Shown here one piece after another: positions 29,224-38,133 of a DNA stretch of 51,676 nucleotides. The position numbers and the translations under genes are program-made. The stretch's first letter is position 1; each line of letters opens with the position of its first letter. Origin of the DNA: Acetobacteraceae bacterium. Its GTDB lineage: Bacteria > Pseudomonadota > Alphaproteobacteria > Acetobacterales > Acetobacteraceae. The stretch lies in contig CANJLW010000032.1 in the NCBI GenBank assembly GCA_947475245.1, positions 1 through 51,676 on the forward strand, in the 5' to 3' direction. The notes under the pieces are model-generated. The model did not search any database. It worked only from the letters and a program-made list of their open reading frames with translations, and had not been told where the DNA came from.

Positions 29224-29490
29224 TCAGGCCTTATCCGGCACGCCGAACGGAAACGCATCCTGCCGCAGTCCGTCGGCGGAATAGTCGATTTCCTGCGGCC
29301 AGGTCAGCCCGGCACCTTTCGGCAGCAATACCATGTTGGCGATGAAATAGTCGGGATCGCGCAGCGGCGTGAACCACCCGCCGCGATCGATGATCGGCAG
29401 GAAGTCCACGATGCCCCGAGCGCCGTCCGACCAGGTGATCTCGACGGTGTGATCGTCGTGCGCGACAGCCGCGACTATCTCGTAGAGCAT
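29224..29490 (-). CDS. DUF2442 domain protein
   Basis: An 88-residue protein of the DUF2442 family: MLYEIVAAVAHDDHTVEITW, then GARGIVDFLPIID, PDYFIANMVLLPKGAGLTWP and EIDYSADGL. Family members are small single-domain proteins often found beside toxin-like DUF4160 proteins, but no such partner exists here. The function is unknown. It is convergent with atpC, sharing its terminator, and 19 bp downstream of the DUF3035 lipoprotein gene. Confidence 0.85.
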   Translation of the reverse strand: MLYEIVAAVAHDDHTVEITWSDGARGIVDFLPIIDRGGWFTPLRDPDYFIANMVLLPKGAGLTWPQEIDYSADGLRQDAFPFGVPDKA

Positions 29491-29509
29491 CCGTTCCGTC
29501 GGACCGCGA

Positions 29510-30088
29510 TCAGAGCCAGGAAAACAGCCCGGCGAGCCAGCTGCTCTTTTTTTCCTTGATGATCACGGTCTCTCCGGCCGTCGGTGCCTGACCCAGGGCG
29601 GCGTTCTGCCGCAGTCGGTTGGCTTCCGCCGCGGCGTCGACGGCGGTCGTGCTGCCGTTGGAGCCGGAGTAGTTCAGCAGCTTGTCGACAAAACCCATAT
29701 TGGTCGAAGCCAACTGGGCGTCACGATCGACCTGCCGGCGAATATCGGCCGCGGCGGCGGGACCGGCCTGCTGCAACAAGGCGGCTTGTCCCGCGCTGTC
29801 GACGCCCTGAGACTGACCCAGCGCGAGTTGCGGGGCGAGAATTTCTTCCGCCTGGTTACGCTCCGCCGCTTCCTGCGGTCGCGGCGCGCCGGGGCGCGGC
29901 GGTCGCAGCGCGAATTCCGGCGGCATCGACAGCGGCGCGCGGGTCGTGACGGTGAATTCGTCCGGCGCATCGCGTGAAAAGCCGAACGTGCGCGCCAGCT
30001 TGCTGCTTTCGCAGCCGGGCAACACGACAAGGCTGCCCATGAGCAGGGCGGACACGCAGCCGGACAGGCGGAAATTCAGAATCTGCAT
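29510..30088 (-). CDS. DUF3035 lipoprotein
   Basis: A 192-residue predicted lipoprotein. The signal peptide ends in the lipobox LPGC with the lipidated Cys at 26. The conserved alphaproteobacterial motif DAPDEFTVTTRAPLSMPPEF follows at about 40-60, then a Pro-rich stretch, an Ala/Gln-rich helical region and a C-terminal WLAGLFSWL. DUF3035 proteins have been linked with the outer-membrane BAM complex (called BamF-like in some work); I recall this without being able to check it. The start at 30088 was chosen because it begins the signal peptide; an in-frame extension to 30310 would overlap the divergent SDR gene. Confidence 0.82.
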   Translation of the reverse strand: MQILNFRLSGCVSALLMGSLVVLPGCESSKLARTFGFSRDAPDEFTVTTRAPLSMPPEFALRPPRPGAPRPQEAAERNQAEEILAPQLALGQSQGVDSAGQAALLQQAGPAAAADIRRQVDRDAQLASTNMGFVDKLLNYSGSNGSTTAVDAAAEANRLRQNAALGQAPTAGETVIIKEKKSSWLAGLFSWL

Positions 30089-30203
30089 GGGGTGTACCCT
30101 ACTATGAACGCGCGGGCCGCCGCAACCGAGCGCGACACGCCCGCTTGCGCCGGAGGGCACAAGCGAGCGAAGCTTGCGGCTTCGATGACTCCAGGAGGCG
30201 ATC

Positions 30204-30962
30204 GTGGCGGACCTGACGGGCAAGGCAGCTTTGGTGACCGGCGCGCAACAAGGGATCGGCAAGGCCATCGCGATCGGGCTGGCCGAGGCCGGTGCCGATG
30301 TGGCCATCAACTACCTGGATGGCGAAGCGGACGCCGAAGCCGTGGCCGCCGCCGTCCGCGCTCTGGGTCGGCGCGCGCTGGTCCTGCGCGGCGATGTCGC
30401 AGCCTCGGAAACGCCCGGCGCGTTGACCGCCGCGACGGTAGCGGCGTTCGGGAAGATCGATATCCTCGTCAACAATGCCGGGGTGTTTCCGCGGGTTCCC
30501 TTCCTCGACATGACGGAAAAGGACTGGGACTTCGTTCACACCATCAATCTTCGCGCCGGATTCTTCTGCGCTCAGGCGGCAGCCCGCGCCATGGTCGCGG
30601 CAGGAACCCACGGCGCCATCGTCAATCTCTCATCCTCCTCCATGTTCGGCGCCTCGCCCCTCGGCGTTCATTACGCTGCCAGCAAGGGCGGCGTGGTTTC
30701 CATGACCCGGGCGATGGCGACCGAGCTGGCACCGTGGCGTATCCGGGTGAACGCCATCGCGCCGGGGCTGACCGATACGGCGCAACCCCGTTACGGATTT
30801 TCCGAGGAAGAACTGGCGGCGCGGGGGGCGGCGATGCCGCTGGGGCGGATCGGTCGGCCGGATGAAATCGCCGATGTCGCGGTTTTCCTGGCATCGGAAA
30901 AGGCGTCGTTCATCACCGGACAGGTGATACACGCGAACGGCGGGCTGTTCATGGCGTCCTGA
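30204..30962 (+). CDS. SDR-family NAD(P)-dependent oxidoreductase
   Basis: A 252-residue classical SDR. It has VTGAQQGIGKA at about 11-21, NNAG at about 90, active-site Ser in LSSSSMFG, Y-x-x-x-K in HYAASKGG, and a C-terminal ITGQVIHANGG. The start is GTG at 30204 with a perfect AGGAGG site 5 bases upstream. The FabG-like family reduces carbonyl groups or oxidises alcohols; the substrate is unknown. It is divergent from the DUF3035 gene by 115 bp and upstream of metK by 134 bp. Confidence 0.9.
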   Translation: MADLTGKAALVTGAQQGIGKAIAIGLAEAGADVAINYLDGEADAEAVAAAVRALGRRALVLRGDVAASETPGALTAATVAAFGKIDILVNNAGVFPRVPFLDMTEKDWDFVHTINLRAGFFCAQAAARAMVAAGTHGAIVNLSSSSMFGASPLGVHYAASKGGVVSMTRAMATELAPWRIRVNAIAPGLTDTAQPRYGFSEEELAARGAAMPLGRIGRPDEIADVAVFLASEKASFITGQVIHANGGLFMAS

Positions 30963-31096
30963 AACCGCCGAATTTCGTTGGAAATCGTCACAACACTTGA
31001 CCCTTTGCGGCCTTTCCGCCACACACCGCCGGCCCGCCACCCGGCCGGGCGCGCGCCAGCCATGGCCGCAACCCTCCGCGACGCGAGAGAGAATCC

Positions 31097-32284
31097 ATGC
31101 GCGATACGGGTGAATACCTATTTACCTCCGAGTCCGTCTCCGAAGGCCACCCCGACAAGGTCGCGGATCGCCTGAGCGATACCGTCCTCGACGCCTTCCT
31201 GGCCGCCGATCCCTACTCCCGCGTGGCGTGTGAGACTTTGGTCACGACCAATCGCGTCGTGCTGGCCGGTGAGACTCGCGGCCCCGCTTCCATTACGCCG
31301 GAGCTGCTGACGCATCTCTGCCGCATGGCGATCCGCGATATCGGTTACGAGCAGGACGGGTTCCATTGGGCCAATGCCGATGTGCAGGTGCATCTGCACT
31401 CGCAGTCCGCCGATATCGCCCAGGGCGTCGACAGCGCCGGCAATAAGGATGAAGGCGCGGGCGATCAGGGCATCATGTTCGGTTATGCCTGCCGCGAGAC
31501 GCCGACGCTGATGCCGGCGCCGCTGTATTATGCGCACGAAATCCTGCGGGTGATGCGCGATCGCCGCAAAAGCGGCGACGCCACTGTCGCCGGTCTGCTG
31601 CCGGACGCCAAAAGCCAGGTCACGCTGCGCTACATCGACGGCAAGCCGGTCGGCGCGACCTCCGTCGTGGTGTCCACGCAGCATGTCGAGGGCATGGAGC
31701 AGGCGGACATCAAGCGCGTGCTGTGGCCGCTGATCGAAGGCGTGCTGCCGCAAGGCTGGATGCCGGCGGAACAAGAGCTGTACGTGAACCCGACCGGCAA
31801 GTTCGTCATCGGCGGGCCGGACGGCGATTGCGGTCTGACCGGTCGCAAAATCATCGTCGACACTTACGGCGGTGCCTCCCCGCATGGCGGCGGCGCGTTC
31901 AGCGGCAAGGACCCGACCAAGGTCGATCGTTCGGCCGCCTATGTCTGCCGCTATCTGGCCAAAAACGTCGTGGCCTCCGGCCTTGCGGACAAATGCACGT
32001 TGCAGATCAGCTACGCCATCGGCGTCTCCGATCCGCTGTCGCTGTATGTCGATCTGCACGGCACGGGCAAGGACGTGGACGAAGCGAAGCTGGAAAAGAC
32101 CCTGCGGGAGCTGGTCAACCTGCGCCCGCGCGGTATTCGGGAGCATCTGCACCTGAACCGGCCGATCTACGTGCCGACCTCGGCCTATGGGCATTTCGGG
32201 CGTGAGCCCGACGCCGCGCTGGGGACGTTCACCTGGGAAAAGACCGACCTGGTACCGGCACTTAAGGCCGCGTTCGGACGCTGA
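31097..32284 (+). CDS. metK: S-adenosylmethionine synthetase
   Basis: A 395-residue enzyme making AdoMet from ATP and methionine. Motifs: [20 protein letters not shown] (start of the protein), [15 protein letters not shown] with the GAGDQG loop, and [18 protein letters not shown], the Lys-containing P-loop-like segment. It is followed immediately by trmB, an AdoMet user, with a 4-bp overlap. I could not recognise a SAM-II, SAM/SAH or other AdoMet riboswitch in the 134 bp upstream. Confidence 0.98.
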   Translation: MRDTGEYLFTSESVSEGHPDKVADRLSDTVLDAFLAADPYSRVACETLVTTNRVVLAGETRGPASITPELLTHLCRMAIRDIGYEQDGFHWANADVQVHLHSQSADIAQGVDSAGNKDEGAGDQGIMFGYACRETPTLMPAPLYYAHEILRVMRDRRKSGDATVAGLLPDAKSQVTLRYIDGKPVGATSVVVSTQHVEGMEQADIKRVLWPLIEGVLPQGWMPAEQELYVNPTGKFVIGGPDGDCGLTGRKIIVDTYGGASPHGGGAFSGKDPTKVDRSAAYVCRYLAKNVVASGLADKCTLQISYAIGVSDPLSLYVDLHGTGKDVDEAKLEKTLRELVNLRPRGIREHLHLNRPIYVPTSAYGHFGREPDAALGTFTWEKTDLVPALKAAFGR

Positions 32285-32949
32285 AACCGCCTCCGGACCG
32301 GCTCTACGGTCGTAGCCGCGGGCATAAGCTGCGCCCGCGGCAGGAAGTCCTGCTCGATACGACGCTGCCGCGCCTCCGCCCTTCGGCGGAGGAGATCGCG
32401 GCCCCACCTACGCCCCTGTGGCTGGAGGTTGGGTTTGGCGGCGGCGAGCACGCTTTGGCGCAGGTCAAGGCGCACCCCGAGGCAACGCTGATTGCCTGCG
32501 AGGTGTTCGAGAACGGCATATGTTCCCTGTTGTCGGCGCTGGTGGAGGAAGGGGCGGAAGCAACCGGTCCGCTGCCGCCGAACTTGCGGCTGTGGCCGGA
32601 TGACGCGCGGGTGCTGCTGCGGCAGTTGCCGGACGCCAGCATCGATCGGCTGTTCCTGATGTTCCCCGATCCCTGGCCGAAAACCCGCCATGCCAAGCGG
32701 CGCTTCGTTCATCCCGCAATGTTGGAATTGGTGGCGCGCGTCCTGAAGCCGGGTGCCGAATGGCGCGCGGCCAGCGACGATCCGACCTATCAGGATTGGG
32801 TGGAGGATGTGATGGGCGCGCAGACGCTGTTCACCGTCCTGCCGGCGGCCTTCGAACGTCCGGACGGCTGGCCGCCGACCCGGTATGAGGCGAAGGCTTT
32901 GCGCGCCGGTCGTACGCCGCGCTATTGGACGTTCGCCCGCGCGGGCTAA
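32281..32949 (+). CDS. trmB: tRNA (guanine-N7)-methyltransferase, apparent CTG start
   Basis: A 222-residue AdoMet-dependent enzyme that methylates G46 of tRNA. Residues 7-20 carry [14 protein letters not shown], followed by the AdoMet motif [10 protein letters not shown] (48-57) and the TrmB hallmark [13 protein letters not shown] (129-141). No ATG, GTG or TTG exists between the in-frame stop at 32263 and the conserved N-terminus. The only sensible start is CTG at 32281, whose last two bases belong to the metK stop (CTGA), mirroring the usual ATGA coupling. A TTG at 32455 would delete the AdoMet site. The 3' end overlaps the convergent ftsK stop by 4 bp. Confidence 0.88.
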   Translation: MKPPPDRLYGRSRGHKLRPRQEVLLDTTLPRLRPSAEEIAAPPTPLWLEVGFGGGEHALAQVKAHPEATLIACEVFENGICSLLSALVEEGAEATGPLPPNLRLWPDDARVLLRQLPDASIDRLFLMFPDPWPKTRHAKRRFVHPAMLELVARVLKPGAEWRAASDDPTYQDWVEDVMGAQTLFTVLPAAFERPDGWPPTRYEAKALRAGRTPRYWTFARAG

Positions 32950-35366
32950 ATCTCTTCGTCTGTCGTGCGCCGCACCAGGATTTCCCGCTTGCCGACATGG
33001 TTGGCGGGGCTGATGATGCCCTCTTTCTCCATCTGCTCGATCAGCTTGGCGGCGCGGTTATAGCCGATATTCAGGTGGCGTTGGATGAAGGAGGTCGATG
33101 CCTTGCCTTCCCGCGCGACGACGGCGACGGCCTGGTCGAACAGGCCCTTTTCGCCCTCCGAGGCACCGGCGATGCCGGACATCGACAATTCGGGTTCGCC
33201 GCCCTCGACGGGTTCGGTCACGTCGTCGACATAGGCCGGTTCGCCTTGCTCGCGCAGGAAGGCGACCACCGCCTCCACCTCCTCGTCGGATACGAAGGGG
33301 CCGTGGACGCGGGTGATGCGGCCGCCACCCTGCATGAACAGCATGTCCCCCATGCCCAGAAGCTGTTCCGCCCCCTGTTCGCCCAGGATGGTGCGGCTGT
33401 CGAACTTGCTGATCACCTGGAAGCTGATGCGGGTTGGGAAGTTGGCCTTGATCGTGCCGGTGATGACATCGACCGACGGGCGCTGGGTCGCCATGATGAC
33501 GTGAATGCCGGCGGCGCGGGCCATCTGTGCCAGGCGTTGGATGGTGATTTCGATTTCCTTGCCGGCGACCATCATCAGATCGGCCATTTCGTCGACGACC
33601 ACGACGATGAAGGGCAGCGACTCCAGCGCCAGCGGCTGATCCTCGAAGGTCGGGCGGCCGGTGTCGGGGTCGAAGCCGGTTTGCACGCGTCTTGTGACGA
33701 CTTCTCCCTTGGCGCGGGCTTCGGCCACGCGTTCGTTGTAGCCGCCGACGTTGCGCACACCCAGTTGCGACATCGCGCGATAGCGGCGCTCCATCTCGCG
33801 GACGGTCCATTTCAGCGCGGTCACGGCCTTGGCGGGTTCGGTGACGACGGGCGCCATCAGATGCGGAATGCCTTCGTAGATCGACAGTTCCAGCATCTTG
33901 GGATCGATCAGGATCAGGCGGCACTGATCGGGCGACAGACGATAAAGCAACGACAGGATCATCGCATTGACGCCGACCGATTTGCCGGAGCCGGTGGTGC
34001 CGGCGATCATCAGATGCGGCATCCGCGCCAGATCGGCGACCACCGCGCCGCCGCCGATATTCTTGCCCAGCGCCAGCGACAAACGGCCAGGGTGTTTTTG
34101 GACCTCGTCGCTTTCCAGGATCTCGCTCAGGAAGACGGTTTCGCGGCGGGCGTTCGGGACTTCGATGCCGATGACGTTGCGACCGGGGACAGTGGCGATG
34201 CGCACGGCGGTGACGGACAGGCTGCGGGCGACGTCGTCGGCAAGGCCAATCACGCGGGCGCTGCGGATACCGGCGGCGGGTTCGAGTTCGTACAGCGTCA
34301 CGACGGGGCCGGGATGGATTTCGACGATCCGGCCATCGACCCCGTATTCCGACAGCACGGTTTCCAACAGGCGCGCATTGGCTTGCAGCGCTTCCTCGCT
34401 GGGCCCGGACTGGGCACGCTCCGGCGCGGGCTTCAGCAGATCGAGCGGCGGGAATTTCCACCCGGCTTCGGGCAGCGGCAGACTCTGTTGCTGCGGTTGG
34501 CGGTCGCGCGGCTTTGTCTGCCGCACCGTGGTCGCGGGGCGCGGTTCGTCCCTGGTCGCGGTCAGGCGAGGCGGGGAAACCTCCGGCTCTCGCCGGGGTC
34601 TTGTTTCGGTCGGCGGCGGCTCTTCCGGCTGCGGTTCCCGGTCGCCCGCCGGCAGGAAGCGCGACAGGCGGGGCATGCCGCCGCCCAGGTTGGAAGCGCC
34701 GCGCGCCATGGCGGATGCCGCGTCCCGACCGCCCGATACCGAGGCCTGGGCCGCGCGGGTAGCAAGCGAACCGGCGCTGCGCCACTCCCCGGCGGACAAG
34801 CCGAGCGCGAGGACGGTCAGGATGACGGCGAGGCCGGTGCCGACGATCCAGACGCTGACGATGCCGGCCGGGCCGAGGAGGTCTTGCGCGGCGTCGATGC
34901 CGGCGGTGGCCACGAGACGGCCGACGGCACCGCCGAGACCGGCCAGCCCGGGCCAGGAGAGATTATGCGGGGCGGGCAGCGCGGCCAGCACGCCGGCCAG
35001 GACGGGCAGCGCGGCCAGCAGGGCGATCAGGCGGAGGGCGACGCTGCCGAGGCCGCGATGGGACGCGATGCGCCAGGCCCAGGTCAGCAGCGCGATCCCG
35101 GGCAACAGGCTGGCGATGCCGAAGCCTTGCAGCAGAATATCCGCCATGACGGCCCCGCCGGTGCCGGCGAGATTATTGGCGTGGCGGGTCGTCGCGGTGT
35201 TCAGCGACGGGTCGCGCGCGTCGTATGACGCGAGCGCGATCAGGACGATAAGCCCGACAAGGCCCAGCAGCAGGCCCGTCAGTTCGGCGGTTCGGCGTCC
35301 CATCAGCGCCTTGACGGCGGGAGACGCTATGCGGCGGGCCTCCATCGTGGCGGATCGGACGGCCAT
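32946..35366 (-). CDS. ftsK: DNA translocase FtsK
   Basis: An 806-residue septal DNA pump. The N-terminus has four predicted membrane helices (about 28-200), followed by a Pro/Arg-rich linker (about 225-320). The RecA-like motor has Walker A GTTGSGKS at 456-463, with EGIPHLMAPVVTEP after it. The C-terminal winged-helix gamma domain (about 740-800; TSFIQRHLNIGYNRAAKLIEQ) recognises KOPS-type sequences and activates XerCD. It is shorter than E. coli FtsK because of the shorter linker, normal for alphaproteobacteria. It follows amtB on the same strand with a 76-bp gap that contains a hairpin partly covering the ribosome site. Confidence 0.96.
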   Translation of the reverse strand: MAVRSATMEARRIASPAVKALMGRRTAELTGLLLGLVGLIVLIALASYDARDPSLNTATTRHANNLAGTGGAVMADILLQGFGIASLLPGIALLTWAWRIASHRGLGSVALRLIALLAALPVLAGVLAALPAPHNLSWPGLAGLGGAVGRLVATAGIDAAQDLLGPAGIVSVWIVGTGLAVILTVLALGLSAGEWRSAGSLATRAAQASVSGGRDAASAMARGASNLGGGMPRLSRFLPAGDREPQPEEPPPTETRPRREPEVSPPRLTATRDEPRPATTVRQTKPRDRQPQQQSLPLPEAGWKFPPLDLLKPAPERAQSGPSEEALQANARLLETVLSEYGVDGRIVEIHPGPVVTLYELEPAAGIRSARVIGLADDVARSLSVTAVRIATVPGRNVIGIEVPNARRETVFLSEILESDEVQKHPGRLSLALGKNIGGGAVVADLARMPHLMIAGTTGSGKSVGVNAMILSLLYRLSPDQCRLILIDPKMLELSIYEGIPHLMAPVVTEPAKAVTALKWTVREMERRYRAMSQLGVRNVGGYNERVAEARAKGEVVTRRVQTGFDPDTGRPTFEDQPLALESLPFIVVVVDEMADLMMVAGKEIEITIQRLAQMARAAGIHVIMATQRPSVDVITGTIKANFPTRISFQVISKFDSRTILGEQGAEQLLGMGDMLFMQGGGRITRVHGPFVSDEEVEAVVAFLREQGEPAYVDDVTEPVEGGEPELSMSGIAGASEGEKGLFDQAVAVVAREGKASTSFIQRHLNIGYNRAAKLIEQMEKEGIISPANHVGKREILVRRTTDEEI

Positions 35367-35378
35367 CTGAGTTCTCTC

Positions 35379-35405
35379 CTTTGGCGCGTGGTTCGCGCAC
35401 CAAAG
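35379..35405 (-). promoter_or_regulatory. hairpin overlapping the ftsK ribosome-binding site
   Basis: In the ftsK transcript, CTTTGG...CGCG can pair with CGCG...CCAAAG (6 + 4 bp, 2-base bulge, 5-base loop). The 3' arm includes the first half of the AAAGGAG ribosome site that ends about 9 bases before the ATG. It could moderate translation of ftsK or mark the end of the amtB transcript; no U-run follows. Confidence 0.45.
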
Positions 35406-35442
35406 GAACTATAGCCCGGAACCCGCTGATGAATGAAGAGGT

Positions 35443-36705
35443 TTAGAAGACCTGCTCTCCGTGCAGGACGATATCGAGGCCTTCGCGTTCTTCTTCCGCC
35501 GTCACGCGCAGGCCGACGATCGCGTCGGTGATTTTCAGGAGGATCCAGCTCATGACAGCGCAGAACACGATGGTTGCGAGGACCGCGATGGCCTGGACCT
35601 TCAGCAGTTCGAAACCGCCGACGTAGACGCCGTTGGGGGCGTCCTTGGTGGCGGACAGCGGGCCGTAGGCGAACCAGCCGGTGGCCAGGGTGCCGATGAT
35701 GCCGCCGATGCCATGGACGCCGAAGGCATCCAGACTGTCGTCGTAGCGCAGCTTGGCCTTCAGCGTGGTGGCGCACCAGAAGCAAACCGCGCCGGAGACG
35801 AGGCCGATGCCCAGAGCCGGGCCGGGCAGCACGAAGCCCGCGGCGGGGGTGATGGCCACAAGGCCCGCGACGGCGCCGGAGATCGCGCCGAGGACCGAGG
35901 GTTTGCCGCGCAGGAGCCATTCGGCGAAGGTCCAGGACAGGGTTGCTCCGGCCGCGGCGATCTGGGTAGCCAGCACGGCCATGCCGGCCCTGCCGTTGGC
36001 GGCCAAGGCACCGCCGGCGTTGAAGCCCATCCAGCCCACCCAGAGCAGCGACGCGCCGATCACGGCATAGCTAAGGTTCCAGGGCGCCATGTTCTCCTGA
36101 CCGTAGCCGAGACGGCGGCCGAGCATGATGGCGCAGACGAGTCCGGTGATGCCGCAATTGATCTCGACGACGGTGCCGCCGGCGAAATCGGCGACGCCCA
36201 TGGCGGCGAGCCAGCCGGTCGGTGCCCAGACCCAATGCGCAAGCGGCGCATAGACCAGCAGCGACCAGAGGGTGAAGAAGACGAGCAGGGCGGAGAATTT
36301 CATCCGATCCGCGCAGCTTCCGGTGACGACGGCCGGGGTGATGATGGCGAAGGCCATCTGGAACATCAGAAAGACGCTTTCCGGGATCGTCGTCGGCTGC
36401 GCGACGTCGGTGCCGGCACCGAGGGTGAAGGCCTTATCCCAGTTCTCCGCGATGCCGGACAGAAAGACGCGCGAGAAGTCGCCGATCCAGGCATTGCCGT
36501 TGGTGAAGGCGATCGAGTAGCCCGCGACCATCCAGACCACGGTCATGGCGGCGCAGAGGCTGAACGATTGCATCATGATCGCCAGCACGTTCTTTTTTCG
36601 CACCATGCCGGCGTAGAAGAGTGCCAGGCCCGGCACGGTCATTAATAAAACCAGCACCGTGCAGACAAGCACCCACGCGACATCGCCCGCTTCGACGTTT
36701 TGCAT
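35443..36705 (-). CDS. amtB: ammonium transporter, AmtB family, with Glu in the first twin-His position
   Basis: A 420-residue polytopic protein with about eleven membrane helices. Family segments: VPGLALFYAGMVRKKNVL, FQMAFAIITPAVVTGSCADR, APLAHWVW and DAFGVHGIGG. The pore twin-His pair of E. coli AmtB lies in VVHIN and GVHG. Here the first reads VVEIN, with Glu (E181, codon GAG confirmed at 36163-36165), while the second, H331, is kept. The same swap is known in fungal Mep1/Mep3-type transporters. The start at 36705 begins the normal N-terminus and has a GGGGGGA site upstream. No glnK gene is adjacent. A sigma-54-like promoter precedes it. Confidence 0.95.
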   Translation of the reverse strand: MQNVEAGDVAWVLVCTVLVLLMTVPGLALFYAGMVRKKNVLAIMMQSFSLCAAMTVVWMVAGYSIAFTNGNAWIGDFSRVFLSGIAENWDKAFTLGAGTDVAQPTTIPESVFLMFQMAFAIITPAVVTGSCADRMKFSALLVFFTLWSLLVYAPLAHWVWAPTGWLAAMGVADFAGGTVVEINCGITGLVCAIMLGRRLGYGQENMAPWNLSYAVIGASLLWVGWMGFNAGGALAANGRAGMAVLATQIAAAGATLSWTFAEWLLRGKPSVLGAISGAVAGLVAITPAAGFVLPGPALGIGLVSGAVCFWCATTLKAKLRYDDSLDAFGVHGIGGIIGTLATGWFAYGPLSATKDAPNGVYVGGFELLKVQAIAVLATIVFCAVMSWILLKITDAIVGLRVTAEEEREGLDIVLHGEQVF

Positions 36706-36733
36706 TTGGAGTCCCCCCGTTGCGTTTACCCTA

Positions 36734-36749
36734 GTCAAGAAGCGTGCCA
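36734..36749 (-). promoter_or_regulatory. candidate sigma-54 (-24/-12) promoter of amtB
   Basis: Reading on the minus strand: TGGCAC (36749-36744), 5 bases, TTGAC (36738-36734). The -24 box is perfect and the -12 box has GA where GC is expected. The predicted transcription start, about 36723, leaves an 18-base leader that includes the ribosome site. Nitrogen-regulated amtB genes are classically NtrC/sigma-54 dependent, which supports the call. Confidence 0.55.
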
Positions 36750-36903
36750 GAATCAGTGGGTTGCGAGAGTCCGCCGGGAAGGCCAGTGTGCCGCACGAAT
36801 AGGCAGCCCGATCTGCACGTGGGTCGGGCACCTGCCCGGAGATTGGCGTCGCGCGCCGCAAGACGCACTGCCCAATTCGTAGGCACAGAGGTTGACGACG
36901 ACG

Positions 36904-38133
36904 ATGCGCGAAGAACTGGAAGTCGATGTCTGCGTGATGGGTGCCGGCCCCGTGGGGGGATCGCTGGCGTGTCGGCTGGCCTCGGGCGGCGTGCGCACTG
37001 TGGTGATCGACCGCGCCCCGCTGGCGCCGATGGCACATCCGGCGTTCGACGGACGGGCTTATGCGATTGCTTCGGGGTCTCGGCAGCTGCTGCGCGACTC
37101 CGGCCTTTGGGACAAGTTGCCGGAGCCGGCGAACCCGATCCTGGACATCCGCGTGTCGGACGGGCGCATCGGGCGTCCTGCATCGCCGTTGTTCCTGCAT
37201 TTCGACCATCGGGAGGTCGGGGCCGATGCCGGGCCGTTCGGCTGGATGGTGGAGGCTCGCGGTCTGCGAGTGGCACTGAACGCGCATATGGCGTCGCTGC
37301 CGTTGTTGCGGGTACTGGCGCCGGCGACGGCGCGGGTTGCTCGGTCCGCGGAGGGCGTCGTGGTGGACGTGGCCGATGGGCCGATCGTGCGTTGCGCTCT
37401 GGTGGTGGCGGCGGAAGGCCGCCAGTCGCCCTTACGGCAAGAGGCTGGGATTCCCGTTACGCGCCTGGGCTACGACCAAACCGGCATCGTGTGCGCCGTC
37501 AGCCATGCGCTGCCGCACAATAACGTGGCGTTGGAGCACTTCCTGCCGGCGGGGCCCTTCGCCGCGCTGCCGATGGCGCCGAGCGCGGATGCCCGGGAGG
37601 GCGGCGCGCCGCACGTGTCGGCGATTGTCTGGACGGAACGGACCGCGATGGCGGAACGGATCCTGGCGTTGGACGATGCGCGTTTCGCGCGGGAGATCGC
37701 GCGTCGGCTGGGCGACCATCTCGGCGCGATCCAGACCGTGGGGCGGCGATGGAGCTATCCGCTGTCGGCCATGCTGGCGCATCGCTACGTCGATACGCGG
37801 CTGGCGCTGGCGGGCGACGCGGCGCACGGCATCCATCCGATCGCGGGTCAGGGGCTGAATCTGGGTTTCCGCGATGCCATCGCCCTGGCCGATCTGACGA
37901 TTGAGGCCGTGGCGGCCGGTCAGGACGTGGGATCGCCGGCGCTGCTGAACCGCTACCAGCGCATGCGGCGGCCCGACAATGTCGCGATGCTGGCGATGAC
38001 GGATGGGTTGGATCGGCTGTTCAGCTCCGACAATCCCACGCTGCGGCTGGCGCGCGACGTGGGAATCGCCGCCGTGCACCGGATGCCGCGCTTAAAGCGG
38101 CTGTTCATGCGAAGGGCGATGGGCCTGGCTTAG
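36904..38133 (+). CDS. UbiH/UbiF/COQ6-family FAD-dependent ring hydroxylase
   Basis: A 409-residue flavoprotein monooxygenase of the ubiquinone-hydroxylase family. FAD-binding GAGPVGG is at residues 13-19. The second FAD motif with the UbiH signature, GDAAHGIHPIAGQGLNLGFRD, is near residue 305. It likely adds a hydroxyl to the ubiquinone ring; which carbon cannot be told from sequence. The ATG at 36904 was preferred to TTG at 36892. The gene is divergent from amtB and its 3' end overlaps the next, convergent gene by 29 bp. Confidence 0.88.
   Translation: MREELEVDVCVMGAGPVGGSLACRLASGGVRTVVIDRAPLAPMAHPAFDGRAYAIASGSRQLLRDSGLWDKLPEPANPILDIRVSDGRIGRPASPLFLHFDHREVGADAGPFGWMVEARGLRVALNAHMASLPLLRVLAPATARVARSAEGVVVDVADGPIVRCALVVAAEGRQSPLRQEAGIPVTRLGYDQTGIVCAVSHALPHNNVALEHFLPAGPFAALPMAPSADAREGGAPHVSAIVWTERTAMAERILALDDARFAREIARRLGDHLGAIQTVGRRWSYPLSAMLAHRYVDTRLALAGDAAHGIHPIAGQGLNLGFRDAIALADLTIEAVAAGQDVGSPALLNRYQRMRRPDNVAMLAMTDGLDRLFSSDNPTLRLARDVGIAAVHRMPRLKRLFMRRAMGLA

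Noticed and set aside
30997-31025. TTGACC-based promoter for metK
   Set aside because: The -35 is good but the sequence at -10 (CACACA) does not resemble a -10 box.
30963-31096. AdoMet riboswitch upstream of metK
   Set aside because: The leader was read for SAM-II and SAM/SAH-type cores; only a short GC hairpin (31029-31048) was found and no matching conserved core.
32925-35228. 767-codon open frame on the plus strand opposite ftsK
   Set aside because: It is antisense to a gene with full FtsK motifs; the translation is low-complexity Ala/Gly/Asp-rich without domains, the usual effect of GC-rich codon bias.
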